NCBI RefSeq assembly: GCF_022678625.1
Contig: NZ_JALBYQ010000002.1
Location: 473,293 to 537,292 of the forward strand
DNA from: Aliiroseovarius subalbicans
GTDB taxonomy: Bacteria > Pseudomonadota > Alphaproteobacteria > Rhodobacterales > Rhodobacteraceae
DNA: 64,000 nucleotides
Direction: 5' to 3'
Under the pieces are notes generated by a model. That model had not been told where the DNA came from, searched no databases, and was given only the letters and a program-made list of their open reading frames with translations. Shown one piece after another: positions 1 to 8,295 of this stretch (position 1 is the first letter of the stretch; every line of letters begins with the position of its first letter). Both the position numbers and the translations under genes were made by a program.

Positions 1-561
1 CATGACCTGGTGATGCCCGGCGCGGCGCATATTCCCATGACGGCGATCGACGGGATCGAGGACCGGCTGGTGATGATGACCGCCACGACCAAGACCTTCA
101 ACATTGCAGGCAGCCATTCGGGCAACGTGATCATCCCCGATGAGACCCTGCGCGCCGCGTTCGCCAAACGCATGGCGGCGCTGGGCCTGTCACCCAATTC
201 CTTCGGGCTTTACATGGCCGAGGCTGCTTACTCCCCCGAAGGTGCTGCCTGGGTGGACGAATTGGTCACCTATCTGGACGGCAACCGGCGCTTGTTTGAC
301 GACGGGATCAACGCCATTCCCGGCCTTGCCTCGATGCCGCTTGAGGCGACGTATCTTGCCTGGGTCGATTTTGCCGCGACCGGCATGACGCGTGAGGAGT
401 TCACCCGACGGACCGAGCGGGACGCGCGCATTGCGGCCAACCACGGGCCGACGTTCGGGTCAGGCGGCGACAGCTTCCTGCGGTTCAACCTGGCCACACC
501 GCGTGCGCGGGTGGTCGAAGCGGTCGAGCGGATGCAGAAGGCCTTCGCCGATCTGCAATGA
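1..561 (+). CDS. MalY/PatB-type PLP-dependent C-S lyase (5' truncated)
   Basis: The gene enters from outside the window, and 186 C-terminal residues are visible in frame from base 1. It fits the MalY/PatB branch of fold-type I PLP enzymes, cytosolic cystathionine beta-lyases that release pyruvate, ammonia and a thiol. The TATTKTFNIAG stretch (bases 79-111) carries the Schiff-base lysine at 91-93. The C-terminal FLRFNLATPR segment supplies the arginine expected to bind the substrate carboxylate. The stop codon overlaps the next start as ATGA, so the two genes are probably cotranslated. The N-terminal half cannot be judged, so the exact substrate is open. Confidence 0.85.
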   Translation, partial: HDLVMPGAAHIPMTAIDGIEDRLVMMTATTKTFNIAGSHSGNVIIPDETLRAAFAKRMAALGLSPNSFGLYMAEAAYSPEGAAWVDELVTYLDGNRRLFDDGINAIPGLASMPLEATYLAWVDFAATGMTREEFTRRTERDARIAANHGPTFGSGGDSFLRFNLATPRARVVEAVERMQKAFADLQ

Positions 562-1097
562 GACGGCTGGCGCGGGTCTTTTCCGCGCTGACCTTTCTGG
601 TGCTGGTGGCGGCGGTCGCGGTCTTTCTGTGGGACCGCACCGCGCCAGTCACGCCGCCACCCTTGGCCCCGCTGGCAGGGCAGATCGACCGTATCCTGAT
701 CGAGAAATCCGCCCGCCGCCTGACTGTGTATCGGGACGACGAGGCGCTGCGCAGCTACCGCATCGCGCTGGGGTTCGCGCCCGAGGGCGACAAGGTGCAG
801 GAAGGCGACGGAAAGACGCCCGAAGGCCGCTTCACGATCACCCGCCGCAACCCGCAAAGCGCCTATCACCTGTCGCTTGGCATCGATTATCCGCAGGCCG
901 AGGACCGTGCGCAGGCAAGGGCGGCGGGGGTCAGTCCGGGCGGGGACATCTTCATTCACGGGCAACCCAACGGGCTGGGGCGGATCGGGGCGATCCCCTA
1001 TGACTGGACCGCCGGTTGCATTGCCGTATCGGACGCTGAAATCGAAGAGTTGTGGCGGATCACGCCAAACGGCACGCGGGTGGATATCCAGCCCTGA
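558..1097 (+). CDS. L,D-transpeptidase (YkuD domain), membrane anchored
   Basis: A 179-residue protein with a hydrophobic segment near residues 7-28, most likely an uncleaved anchor that leaves the catalytic domain in the periplasm. The YkuD fold is marked by His134 in HGQPNG and the catalytic Cys154 in TAGCIAVSD. Such enzymes form 3-3 peptidoglycan cross-links or attach lipoproteins to the wall; which one applies here cannot be told. It is on the small side and shows no LysM or peptidoglycan-binding domain. The ATG overlaps the stop of the upstream C-S lyase by four bases. A gene on the opposite strand faces its 3' end 10 bases away. Confidence 0.85.
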   Translation: MRRLARVFSALTFLVLVAAVAVFLWDRTAPVTPPPLAPLAGQIDRILIEKSARRLTVYRDDEALRSYRIALGFAPEGDKVQEGDGKTPEGRFTITRRNPQSAYHLSLGIDYPQAEDRAQARAAGVSPGGDIFIHGQPNGLGRIGAIPYDWTAGCIAVSDAEIEELWRITPNGTRVDIQP

Positions 1098-1107
1098 GTT
1101 TTGCGCC

Positions 1108-1458
1108 TCAGCTTGACTGCGCGATCAAACCGACCGGTGCGTTTTCCTCACGCGCGAAGTCCAGCGGCGCACGATCCACGGCGGCGGTCGAGCGTTTGAA
1201 TTCATATCGCATCTGCCCACGCTCTTCCTCCGAAGCCACGATCAGGCACTGATACAGGTGCCGCGCGCCATCATAGAGATCGACAAGCCCACGCAATTTC
1301 GGCGCGCGATCGGCGTCCAGGGCAAAACCGTTGTCCCAGGATTTCAGCACCGGAAATACCTCATCATCCACGCGCACGCGCAGGCGGGATTTTTTCTTCA
1401 GGTCACGTTTGCGGGCGGCTTCCAGCCCCTCGCGCACCTCTTTCGGCAGAAATTCCAT
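1108..1458 (-). CDS. Conserved hypothetical protein, 116 aa
   Basis: A small soluble protein with a basic N-terminal third (EARKRDLKKKSRLRVRV) and an acidic C-terminal half, without signal peptide or membrane segment. The segment YDGARHLYQCLIVASEEE and the KRST near residue 88 look like a compact alpha/beta domain, but I recognise no named family. The start at 1458 is chosen because GGGAGGAGCG lies directly upstream; an in-frame start nine codons earlier has no comparable site. It converges on the L,D-transpeptidase gene and is divergent from the glutathionyl-hydroquinone reductase gene. No function is proposed. Confidence 0.7.
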   Translation of the reverse strand: MEFLPKEVREGLEAARKRDLKKKSRLRVRVDDEVFPVLKSWDNGFALDADRAPKLRGLVDLYDGARHLYQCLIVASEEERGQMRYEFKRSTAAVDRAPLDFAREENAPVGLIAQSS

Positions 1459-1640
1459 GACGCTCCTCCCAGATCGAGCACCCATGATGGCACGAGATTG
1501 GTAGCCGTCAAGTTAACCTTTCGCGACACTCTGTTTCCGCGCGGACCTGTGCAGAACTGCAACGCCCCTGCGCGCGACCGCCAGTTTACCCAGGCGCAGG
1601 CCAGGGCCAGATGTTGACGAACACAAAAACGGAGGCCGCA
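1459..1640. promoter_or_regulatory. Divergent intergenic region with a CtrA-like half site
   Basis: This 182-base gap separates two divergent genes and must hold both promoters. Around 1512-1523 it contains GTTAACCTTTCG, which resembles one half of the alphaproteobacterial CtrA box (TTAA-N7-TTAAC); the second half is not matched. No clear -35/-10 pair was found by eye. The reductase gene has its ribosome binding site (GGAGG) at the right edge of this region. Confidence 0.3.
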
Positions 1641-2615
1641 ATGGGTCAGCTTGCAAACGGGGTCTGGCAGGATACCTGGTACGATACGAAATCGACCGGA
1701 GGCGCCTTTCAGCGCTCAACCGCACGGTTTCGCAACTGGATCACCCCCGACGGCGCGCCGGGGCCGTCGGGCGTGGGCGGCTTTGCGGCTGAAAGCGGAC
1801 GCTATCACCTCTATGTGTCGCTGGCCTGCCCCTGGGCGCATCGCACGCTGATCTTTCGCGCGCTGAAGGGGCTGACGGATCACATCGGCGTGTCGGTCGT
1901 GCATCCCGACATGTTGTCGGACGGCTGGACCTTCGCAACGGATTTCCCCGGCGCAACCGGCGACCAGCTGTATGACCTGCCGTTTGCCCGCGATATCTAT
2001 ACCCGCGCCGACCCCGGCGTCTCGGGTCGGGTCACGGTGCCGATCCTGTGGGACACGCAAAGCCAGACAATCGTGTCCAACGAAAGCGCCGAGATCATTC
2101 GAATGTTCAATTCTGCATTCGACGGGTTGACCGGCAACCGCGATGATTTTTGGCCTGACGCCCTGCACACCGACATCGAGACAGTGAATACGCGGGTCTA
2201 TGACAACGTGAACAACGGCGTTTACCGCGCCGGGTTCGCCACGTCGCAGCCGGCCTATGATACGGCCGTCACGGCGCTGTTCGACACACTGGACTGGCTG
2301 GAGGATCGACTGTCACACAACAGATACCTGATGGGCGACAAGATCACCGAAGCCGACTGGCGCTTGTTCACCACGCTGGTCCGGTTCGACCCGGTCTATC
2401 ACCTGCATTTCAAATGCAACCGGAAGCGGCTGATCGATTACCCGGCCCTGTGGGCCTATGCGCGCGAGCTGTATCAATGGCCGGGGGTGGCCGAGACGGT
2501 GAACTTCGACCACATCGTGCGCCACTATCACTTCAGCCACGAAACGATCAATCCGCACCGGATCATTCCGATCAATCCCGTGCTGAACTGGACGGCACCG
2601 CACGGACGGGGCTAG
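1641..2615 (+). CDS. yqjG: Glutathionyl-hydroquinone reductase (YqjG/ECM4-type GST)
   Basis: A 324-residue cytosolic enzyme of the Xi-class glutathione transferases, which use glutathione to reduce glutathionyl-hydroquinones to hydroquinones. The N-terminal thioredoxin-like domain carries the diagnostic ACPWAHR motif with the catalytic Cys63. The C-terminal helical domain contains LTEADWRLF-like and RFDPVYHLHFKCN segments characteristic of this class. Length matches the family. The start at 1641 is preferred over an in-frame ATG ten codons earlier because GGAGGCCGCA precedes it. It stands alone and converges on smpB. Confidence 0.92.
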   Translation: MGQLANGVWQDTWYDTKSTGGAFQRSTARFRNWITPDGAPGPSGVGGFAAESGRYHLYVSLACPWAHRTLIFRALKGLTDHIGVSVVHPDMLSDGWTFATDFPGATGDQLYDLPFARDIYTRADPGVSGRVTVPILWDTQSQTIVSNESAEIIRMFNSAFDGLTGNRDDFWPDALHTDIETVNTRVYDNVNNGVYRAGFATSQPAYDTAVTALFDTLDWLEDRLSHNRYLMGDKITEADWRLFTTLVRFDPVYHLHFKCNRKRLIDYPALWAYARELYQWPGVAETVNFDHIVRHYHFSHETINPHRIIPINPVLNWTAPHGRG

Positions 2616-2702
2616 GGCGTCCCGGCGCGGCGGGGTGGGATGCCACAGCACCAGACAAGGCCGCGAAGTTGACAAGGGTGGGAGCCGCGCCGGGGCGCCC
2701 TC

Positions 2703-3179
2703 TCAGCCTCTGTCGCGCATCAGGCGCGCCTTCTGGCGATTCCAGTCCTGCTTGGCCGCCGACGCGCGTTTGTCGCTGTGTGTCTTGCCCTTGGCGATGC
2801 CGATCTTCATTTTCGCCAGGCCCTTGTGGTTGAAATACAGCACCAGCGGCACAAGGGTCATGCCCTTGCGCTGGGTCGCATTCCACAGCCGCGACATTTC
2901 CTTTTTCGAGACGAGCAGCTTGCGCTTGCGCCTTTCCTCATGCCCCCAGGTTTTGGCTTGGGCATAAGCCGCGATCCGGCCATTGACCAACCACAGCTCA
3001 CCATCCTCGACAGCGGCATAGCTTTCGGCGATATTCGCCCCACCCTGGCGCAGGGATTTCACCTCGGACCCGGTCAGCACGATGCCGCATTCAAGGTCAT
3101 CCTCGATTGCATAATCATGCCGGGCCCGCCGGTTTTCGGCGATTACCTTGTAGTTGGGGTCTTGTTTCTGCTTGGCCAT
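2703..3179 (-). CDS. smpB: SsrA-binding protein SmpB
   Basis: A 158-residue partner of tmRNA in trans-translation, which frees ribosomes stalled on broken mRNAs and tags the nascent peptide for degradation. The OB-fold core is recognisable from [22 protein letters not shown], the NGRIAAY segment, and the basic C-terminal tail ([25 protein letters not shown]) that reads the ribosomal A site. [23 protein letters not shown] is a standard N-terminus, so 3179 is the start; an earlier in-frame ATG adds nine unrelated residues. It is the last gene of a leftward run dapA-trmO-smpB. tmRNA itself is not in the window. Confidence 0.97.
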   Translation of the reverse strand: MAKQKQDPNYKVIAENRRARHDYAIEDDLECGIVLTGSEVKSLRQGGANIAESYAAVEDGELWLVNGRIAAYAQAKTWGHEERRKRKLLVSKKEMSRLWNATQRKGMTLVPLVLYFNHKGLAKMKIGIAKGKTHSDKRASAAKQDWNRQKARLMRDRG

Positions 3180-3233
3180 GATCGGGATGTAGGCAACCAC
3201 ACACACGCTGTCCAGTGCGGAACGGGCGCGGTC

Positions 3234-3710
3234 TCAGCCCTGTGGCATGTCGATGGTTTCGATCCATGGCTTGATGTCCACCACCGGAGTGCCATCGAAA
3301 CAATCGATCGCGTCAATGCCGATCACCCCCGCGTCCATGTCCAGCGCGGTGATGCGCACCGTCGACATGGCGATCGGATTCGGGCGCACCGGGCTGCGCA
3401 ACGAAAATACGCCGCGACCGCTGTCGGTATGACGCGGGGATTGCACGATCAGGTCACGCCGCCCCCGATCCATCCAGTACAGCACGATGATGTGGCGCCC
3501 AACTTCAAGCCCCTGAAGCCCCTGGGCATAGCCCGGTTCAAGCTCGACCGTGGCGGCCCCCCCGGCCTCACGGGCCGAGCCGATGTTGCGCGGCGCATCG
3601 CCGGGCTGCCAGCGCGACCGCACATGGCCGATGAAGGCCACGCGCGGACCGTCACTGTCGCCGGGATCGAAGGCAAGCTGAACCTCGCCTTCGCGTTTCT
3701 CGAAGCTCAT
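3234..3710 (-). CDS. trmO: tRNA (t6A37-N6)-methyltransferase TrmO family (TsaA/UPF0066)
   Basis: A 158-residue protein of the TsaA/TrmO family. Characterised members use S-adenosylmethionine to methylate N6-threonylcarbamoyladenosine at position 37 of certain tRNAs. Family marks are FIGHVRSRW near the N-terminus, LQGLEVGRHIIVLYWMDRGRRD in the middle, and FSLRSPVRPNPIAMSTVRI, followed by GIDAIDCFDGTPVVDIKPW. The length suits the single-domain form, without the C-terminal extension of the E. coli enzyme. Its ATG overlaps the dapA stop as TAATG, so it is translated from the dapA message. Substrate specificity is inferred from family. Confidence 0.88.
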   Translation of the reverse strand: MSFEKREGEVQLAFDPGDSDGPRVAFIGHVRSRWQPGDAPRNIGSAREAGGAATVELEPGYAQGLQGLEVGRHIIVLYWMDRGRRDLIVQSPRHTDSGRGVFSLRSPVRPNPIAMSTVRITALDMDAGVIGIDAIDCFDGTPVVDIKPWIETIDMPQG

Positions 3711-4582
3711 TACAGCAGGCCAGCGTGGACCATCGCCGCGTCAATCGCGGCCTTGGTGCTGTCTTCCAGTCCGGTCAGGGGCGATCGGACCTCTTCGCTG
3801 CAGCGGCCCAGCTTGGCCAGGCCGTATTTGGCCCCGACCAGACCCGGTTCGGTAAAGATCGCCTTGTGCAGTGGCATCAGCTTGTCCGAGATTTCAAGCG
3901 CGCTTGCATAATCACCCTTCTGCGTCGCGGCCTGCAGATCCGCGCACAGACCCGGCGCCACGTTCGCGGTGACCGAAATGCAGCCAACGCCACCCTGGGC
4001 GTTGAACCCGTGCGCCGTCGCGTCTTCGCCCGACAATTGGCAGAAGTCCGGGCCACAGGTCATGCGCTGCCAGCTGACCCGCGCGAGATCGCCGGTCGCG
4101 TCCTTCACGCCGACGATATTGGGGTGCTTGGCCAGTTCGCCCATCGTCGCGGGCGTCATGTCCACGACCGACCTGCCCGGAATGTTGTAGATGATGATCG
4201 GCAGCTCCACCGCATCCGCAACGGAAGTGTAATGCGCGATCAACCCGCGCTGGGTCGGCTTGTTGTAATACGGCGTAACCACCAGCCCGGCTGCCGCGCC
4301 GACCGCTTTGGCGTGCTGCATGAAGCGCAGGGTTTCGGCGGTGTTGTTCGACCCGGCCCCGGCGATCACCGGCACACGGCCCGCCGCTGCGGCCACCACG
4401 GCCTCGACCACCGCTTCGTGTTCGTCATGGGTCAGCGTCGGGCTTTCCCCGGTCGTGCCCACCGGCACCAGCCCGTTCGAACCTTCGTCGATCTGCCATT
4501 CGACCAGCTGTTTGAGCGCGTCGAAATCCACGGCGCCGTCCTTGAACGGCGTGACCAGGGCAGGAAGAGATCCTTTGAACAT
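3710..4582 (-). CDS. dapA: 4-hydroxy-tetrahydrodipicolinate synthase
   Basis: A 290-residue TIM-barrel lyase that condenses pyruvate with aspartate semialdehyde in the lysine/diaminopimelate pathway, which also feeds peptidoglycan. The Schiff-base lysine is Lys160 in VGVKDATGD. The GTTGESPT motif, Tyr132 in IYNIPGRS and YYNKPTQRG are all present. The start at 4582 is chosen because GGAG lies seven bases upstream; an ATG four codons earlier overlaps that site and lacks its own. The gene is divergent from slt and leads the dapA-trmO-smpB operon. Confidence 0.97.
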   Translation of the reverse strand: MFKGSLPALVTPFKDGAVDFDALKQLVEWQIDEGSNGLVPVGTTGESPTLTHDEHEAVVEAVVAAAAGRVPVIAGAGSNNTAETLRFMQHAKAVGAAAGLVVTPYYNKPTQRGLIAHYTSVADAVELPIIIYNIPGRSVVDMTPATMGELAKHPNIVGVKDATGDLARVSWQRMTCGPDFCQLSGEDATAHGFNAQGGVGCISVTANVAPGLCADLQAATQKGDYASALEISDKLMPLHKAIFTEPGLVGAKYGLAKLGRCSEEVRSPLTGLEDSTKAAIDAAMVHAGLL

Positions 4583-4714
4583 GACACGCTCCATTTTTCA
4601 TTTCGTGACGCGCGTGAATCGCGCGGGGTGCAAACGCGGCGGAAACTAGCCGTGTTGGGGCGAAATGCCAAGTTTGTGTGTTGTGCTAATGCGCTCAGAC
4701 ACTACCTTTTTTGT
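4583..4714. promoter_or_regulatory. Divergent dapA/slt promoter region
   Basis: This 132-base gap lies between divergent dapA and slt. It includes a small GCGCG-TGAAT-CGCGC palindrome at about 4606-4620 and is less GC-rich on the slt side. I could not assign -35/-10 elements with confidence on either strand. Confidence 0.3.
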
Positions 4715-6646
4715 ATGACTGGCCTTTTTCGCCGACTCGTCGGCCCGATTTTTGTGATTTTCACGCTTGCCTTGCCCGTTACGGCACAGGACGGCGGTCT
4801 TGCCGTGGCCCTGAACAAGATGCGCGCGGACGATTGGGACGGCGCGCGGGCCGCGGCTCAAGGCGACCTTGCGCGTGATGTGATCGAATGGAACCGGCTG
4901 CGCGAAGGGCTGGGAAGCTTCGCCGAGGCGCGTGCCTTTCTGACCCGCCGCCCGGATTGGCCCGGTTTGAAATACCTGCGCAAACGCTCCGAAGTGGCGA
5001 TTGGCGCGGGGGCGGACCCTGCACAGGTGCTTGCCTTTTTCAGCGATCAACCACCCCAGACCGGCAACGGCGCGCTGCGCTATGCGCAAGCTCTGGCCGC
5101 GACTGGAAACGGGCAAGAGGCGAAAGAACAGATCATCTTGGCCTGGATTTCCCTGTCGATTGACCGCGAGGAGGAGGCCGCAATCCTGGCGGCGTATGGC
5201 GACACCTTGCGCCCCTTTCACTGGCAGCGATTGGACAAACTGCTGTGGAATGGCTCGCGCCACGAAGCGCCGCGCATGTTCGACCGTGTCAGCACGGATC
5301 ACCGCGCGTTGGCCGAAGCGCGCTATGCCCTCAGGCGCAAGCGCGACGGTGTAAATGCCCTGATTGACGCCGTGCCTGCGGCGCTGAAGGACGATCCCGG
5401 CCTGGCCTATGAGCGGTTCCTGTGGCGCGCCAGCAAGGGGCGCAATCAGGATGCGGCAGACCTGGCGCTGGAACGCTCGACCTCGGCCGCATCCCTGGGC
5501 GAGCCCGAAAAATGGGCCAGCTGGCGCCGCGTGTTGGCGCGATGGTCGATGCGGGACGGACAGGCGCGTCAGGCCTATCGCCTGGCCGCAAACCACCACC
5601 TGTCGGGTGGGTCGAATCAAAACGATCTGGAGTGGCTGGCGGGCTTCATTGCCCTGCGCAAGCTGGATGACCCCACCACCGCGCTGGAGCATTTCCAGAC
5701 CTTCCGCCGGGGCGTCGATACACCAATCAGCCTGGGCCGTGCGGGGTATTGGGAAGGCCGCGCGCAAGACGCTTTGGGCAATACCGAAGCGGCACAGGCG
5801 GCTTACGCGTTCGGGGCCGAGTTCCAGACCAGTTTCTATGGCCAGTTGGCCGCCGAAAAGGCCGGTATCACGATGGATGCGACCCTGACCGGTGCAGAGA
5901 CCTTCGCGGACTACCGCCAGGCCGCGTTCTGGGGCGATGACGTGATGGATGCGGCCCGGATGTTGCTGGCGGCTGGCGAATTGTATCTGGCAGAACGCTT
6001 CACGGTGCATCTGACCGAAAGCTTGGGGCGCACCGAAATCGGACAGCTGACCGACTGGGCCGAAGCGGCGGACGCGCCGCATTTGCAGGTGATGATCGCC
6101 AAACGGGCGGTGAAACAAGGGCACGTGCTGCCCCGGCCCTATTTCCCGACCCCGGACATCGGGCGCGGAAACCGAACAGTGCCGCGCGCGTTGGAACTGG
6201 CAATTGCCCGGCGCGAAAGTGAATTTGACCCCGAGGTCGTGTCAGGGGTCGGCGCGCGCGGGCTGATGCAGCTGATGCCGGGCACCGCGTCGGACATGGC
6301 CGCGCGGCTGGACATGGAGTATTCCCGCCCGCGCCTGACCAGCGACCCGGCCTATAACACGCGGCTGGGGTCGGAATACCTGGCGCTTCTGATCGAACAA
6401 TTCGGTGGCAATCCGGTGCTGATTTCCGCAGGCTACAACGCCGGGCCATCACGGTCGCGCAGGTGGTCCGAGCAGTTCGGAAATGTGCGTGCGGGGTCAA
6501 CGGACATCGTCGACTGGATCGAACACATCCCGTTTCGCGAAACCCGAAACTACGTGATGCGGGTGACGGAAAGCCTGGCGGTCTACCGCGCCCGTCTGAC
6601 CGGAAAAACTGCGCCGATCACCCTGTCGCGTGAATTGAAGCGCTAA
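4715..6646 (+). CDS. slt: Soluble lytic murein transglycosylase (Slt70-like)
   Basis: A 643-residue periplasmic enzyme that cleaves the MurNAc-GlcNAc bond to form 1,6-anhydro ends. A signal peptide (MTGLFRRLVGPIFVIFTLALPVTAQ) is followed by a long helical superhelix of Slt70 type and a C-terminal lysozyme-like domain. The catalytic glutamate is Glu501 in RRESEFDP, followed by GARGLMQLMPGTA and AGYNAGPSR. The frame stays open far upstream of 4715, but only this ATG gives a signal peptide; the upstream part is antisense to dapA. It faces the membrane-transporter gene, with a 16-bp palindrome between them. Confidence 0.93.
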   Translation: MTGLFRRLVGPIFVIFTLALPVTAQDGGLAVALNKMRADDWDGARAAAQGDLARDVIEWNRLREGLGSFAEARAFLTRRPDWPGLKYLRKRSEVAIGAGADPAQVLAFFSDQPPQTGNGALRYAQALAATGNGQEAKEQIILAWISLSIDREEEAAILAAYGDTLRPFHWQRLDKLLWNGSRHEAPRMFDRVSTDHRALAEARYALRRKRDGVNALIDAVPAALKDDPGLAYERFLWRASKGRNQDAADLALERSTSAASLGEPEKWASWRRVLARWSMRDGQARQAYRLAANHHLSGGSNQNDLEWLAGFIALRKLDDPTTALEHFQTFRRGVDTPISLGRAGYWEGRAQDALGNTEAAQAAYAFGAEFQTSFYGQLAAEKAGITMDATLTGAETFADYRQAAFWGDDVMDAARMLLAAGELYLAERFTVHLTESLGRTEIGQLTDWAEAADAPHLQVMIAKRAVKQGHVLPRPYFPTPDIGRGNRTVPRALELAIARRESEFDPEVVSGVGARGLMQLMPGTASDMAARLDMEYSRPRLTSDPAYNTRLGSEYLALLIEQFGGNPVLISAGYNAGPSRSRRWSEQFGNVRAGSTDIVDWIEHIPFRETRNYVMRVTESLAVYRARLTGKTAPITLSRELKR

Positions 6647-6651
6647 GCCTT

Positions 6652-6667
6652 CCCCGGCGCGCCGGGG
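6652..6667. terminator. Perfect GC palindrome between convergent genes (possible terminator stem)
   Basis: CCCCGGCGCGCCGGGG is a perfect 16-bp palindrome just after the slt stop codon and ahead of the converging transporter gene. The position suits a terminator for either strand, but neither side has a T-run, so intrinsic termination is doubtful. It may only be a barrier hairpin at the 3' end of the slt mRNA. Confidence 0.3.
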
Positions 6668-6715
6668 CGGGTGGGTGGGCGGTGCGTCGGGGAAGGCGGA
6701 CCCGCAGACAATGCG

Positions 6716-7582
6716 TCACGACGTGGCCCGCGCGCGCAACAGCGTGAACACCCCGGCGACCACGACGATGACCGCGCCAAGGACCACGTTGGCTTCGATC
6801 TGTTCGCCAAACACCGCGATACCCAGCGCGGCGGCAAAGACCAGTTGCAGGTAGGCGAACGGCTGCACCTCGCTGGCCTCGGCCACCTCATAGCACTTGA
6901 TCAAAAGCCAGTGCCCCAGCACGCCGGTGACGCACAACAACGCCATCCAGGCCCAGTCGCGCGCGATCATCGGCTCCCATGCAAATGCCCCCACGGCGGT
7001 CATCACCACCGCGCCCGTGACACCGGTCCAGAAAAAGCTGGTCGCGGTGCGATCCTTGCGCGCGGCATAACGGGTCAGCAGGCCATAAAGCGCGAACATC
7101 AGCGCACCGATCAGCGGTATGATTGCCGCTGGTGAAAACACGCCAAACCCAGGGCTCAGGATGATCAGCACACCGATCAGACCCACTCCGATCGCCACCC
7201 AACGGCGCCAGCCGACCCGTTCGCCCAGAACCGGCCCAGACAGAGCCGCGACAATCAGCGGGTAGCAGGCAAACACCGCGTGGCTTTCGACAAGACCCAG
7301 CAGAGTAAACGCCAGGATCGTCACGCAGATCTCGGCGGCCAGAAGCGCGCCACGAAAGATCTGCAACACCGGTTGCGGCGTCGCAATCGCGCGGCGTAGC
7401 CCACCGGTCTGTCGGCCCGTGATGGCAATGACGAAGGCCGCGAAGAACCAGTAACGGATCATCACCACCATCAGCACGTTGTATTCCCCCGCCAGGTGGC
7501 GCGAAATTCCGTCCTGCATGGCGAAGACGAAGGTCGTGGCGATCATCAGGAAGATGCCAAGCCGTGTGTTCTGCGTGCTCAT
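6716..7582 (-). CDS. DMT-superfamily transporter (two EamA domains)
   Basis: A 288-residue inner-membrane protein with about ten hydrophobic segments arranged as two EamA repeats, the architecture of RhaT/YdcZ-type drug and metabolite exporters. The first repeat begins LGIFLMIATTFVFAMQDGISRHL; the second follows AAIIPLIGALMFALYGLL. Conserved proline/glycine breaks at repeat ends (VLGERVGWRRW; AVFGEQIEANVV) match the family's E-rich motif. The substrate cannot be predicted. Its start overlaps the mnmD stop by ATGA, so it is cotranslated with the tRNA-modification gene, but no functional link is evident. Confidence 0.88.
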   Translation of the reverse strand: MSTQNTRLGIFLMIATTFVFAMQDGISRHLAGEYNVLMVVMIRYWFFAAFVIAITGRQTGGLRRAIATPQPVLQIFRGALLAAEICVTILAFTLLGLVESHAVFACYPLIVAALSGPVLGERVGWRRWVAIGVGLIGVLIILSPGFGVFSPAAIIPLIGALMFALYGLLTRYAARKDRTATSFFWTGVTGAVVMTAVGAFAWEPMIARDWAWMALLCVTGVLGHWLLIKCYEVAEASEVQPFAYLQLVFAAALGIAVFGEQIEANVVLGAVIVVVAGVFTLLRARATS

Positions 7583-8241
7583 AAGTCTTTCCGCCCGACG
7601 CTCATGTGGCGTTTGCGGCCAAAGCCCGGCACCCGGGTCACGGTGAACCTGGCCGCCTCAAGCCCCCGACGCACGAACCCGGCCGCAGTATAGGTGGCGA
7701 AGGTGCCACCGGGGGTCGTGTGGCGACCCACCTCGGCCATCAGATCGGCGCCCCAAAGCTCGGGGTTCTTGGCCGGAGAAAACCCGTCCAAAAACCAGGC
7801 ATCCGCCCGCCCGGCCCAATTGGGCAGCGTTTCGCGGGCGTCGCCGGTGATGACCTCGACCGACAGATTGCCTACGGCAAAGCGACGCGCACCTTGCGCC
7901 CATGCCTGCAGAAACGGCGCGGCGATTGCCTGCGCGTCCGGAAAGGCCGCGAGTGCCGCGACGATATCTGGCGTTGCCATCGGAAAGGCTTCGAACGAGG
8001 TGAAGCGCACGGGCACCTGCGCCACTTGCGCCAGCGCCAACATGTTCAGCCCGGTCCCAAAGCCCAGCTCGGCGACGTGGAACCCTGGCACCAAACGGGC
8101 AGGCAGGTCGTTGCCGGACTGGAAAACATGGCGCGTTTCCTCCAACCCGTTTTCCAGGCTGAAATATGGGTCGTCAAAGCGGGTGGACACCGGAATGCCC
8201 CCGTCCTTCCACGCAATCTGTGCCGTCTGGTCCTGCCCCAT
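7579..8241 (-). CDS. mnmD: tRNA mnm5s2U methyltransferase, stand-alone MnmD (MnmC methyltransferase domain)
   Basis: A 220-residue Rossmann-fold methyltransferase equivalent to the N-terminal half of E. coli MnmC, which methylates nm5(s2)U34 to mnm5(s2)U34 in the wobble position. Diagnostic pieces are DDPYFSLENGLEETRHVF, the SAM-binding VAELGFGTGLNMLAL, FTSFEAFP, and DAWFLDGFSPAKNPELW with the DGFSPAKNPEMW-type motif. The C-terminal FAD domain is absent and the protein ends naturally. The start at 8241 removes a long upstream extension that is antisense to the divergent oxidoreductase. A DAO-family oxidoreductase begins 54 bases away on the other strand and may be the missing half. Confidence 0.88.
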   Translation of the reverse strand: MGQDQTAQIAWKDGGIPVSTRFDDPYFSLENGLEETRHVFQSGNDLPARLVPGFHVAELGFGTGLNMLALAQVAQVPVRFTSFEAFPMATPDIVAALAAFPDAQAIAAPFLQAWAQGARRFAVGNLSVEVITGDARETLPNWAGRADAWFLDGFSPAKNPELWGADLMAEVGRHTTPGGTFATYTAAGFVRRGLEAARFTVTRVPGFGRKRHMSVGRKDL

Positions 8242-8295
8242 TCTTTCGCCTATGGATGATCGTGAACCCGGCGACAATGGGGAAGGAACCCGGCT

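Noticed and set aside
4646..6124. 492-codon open frame on the minus strand
   Set aside because: It is antisense to slt, which has a signal peptide and complete catalytic motifs; its composition is typical of a shadow frame.
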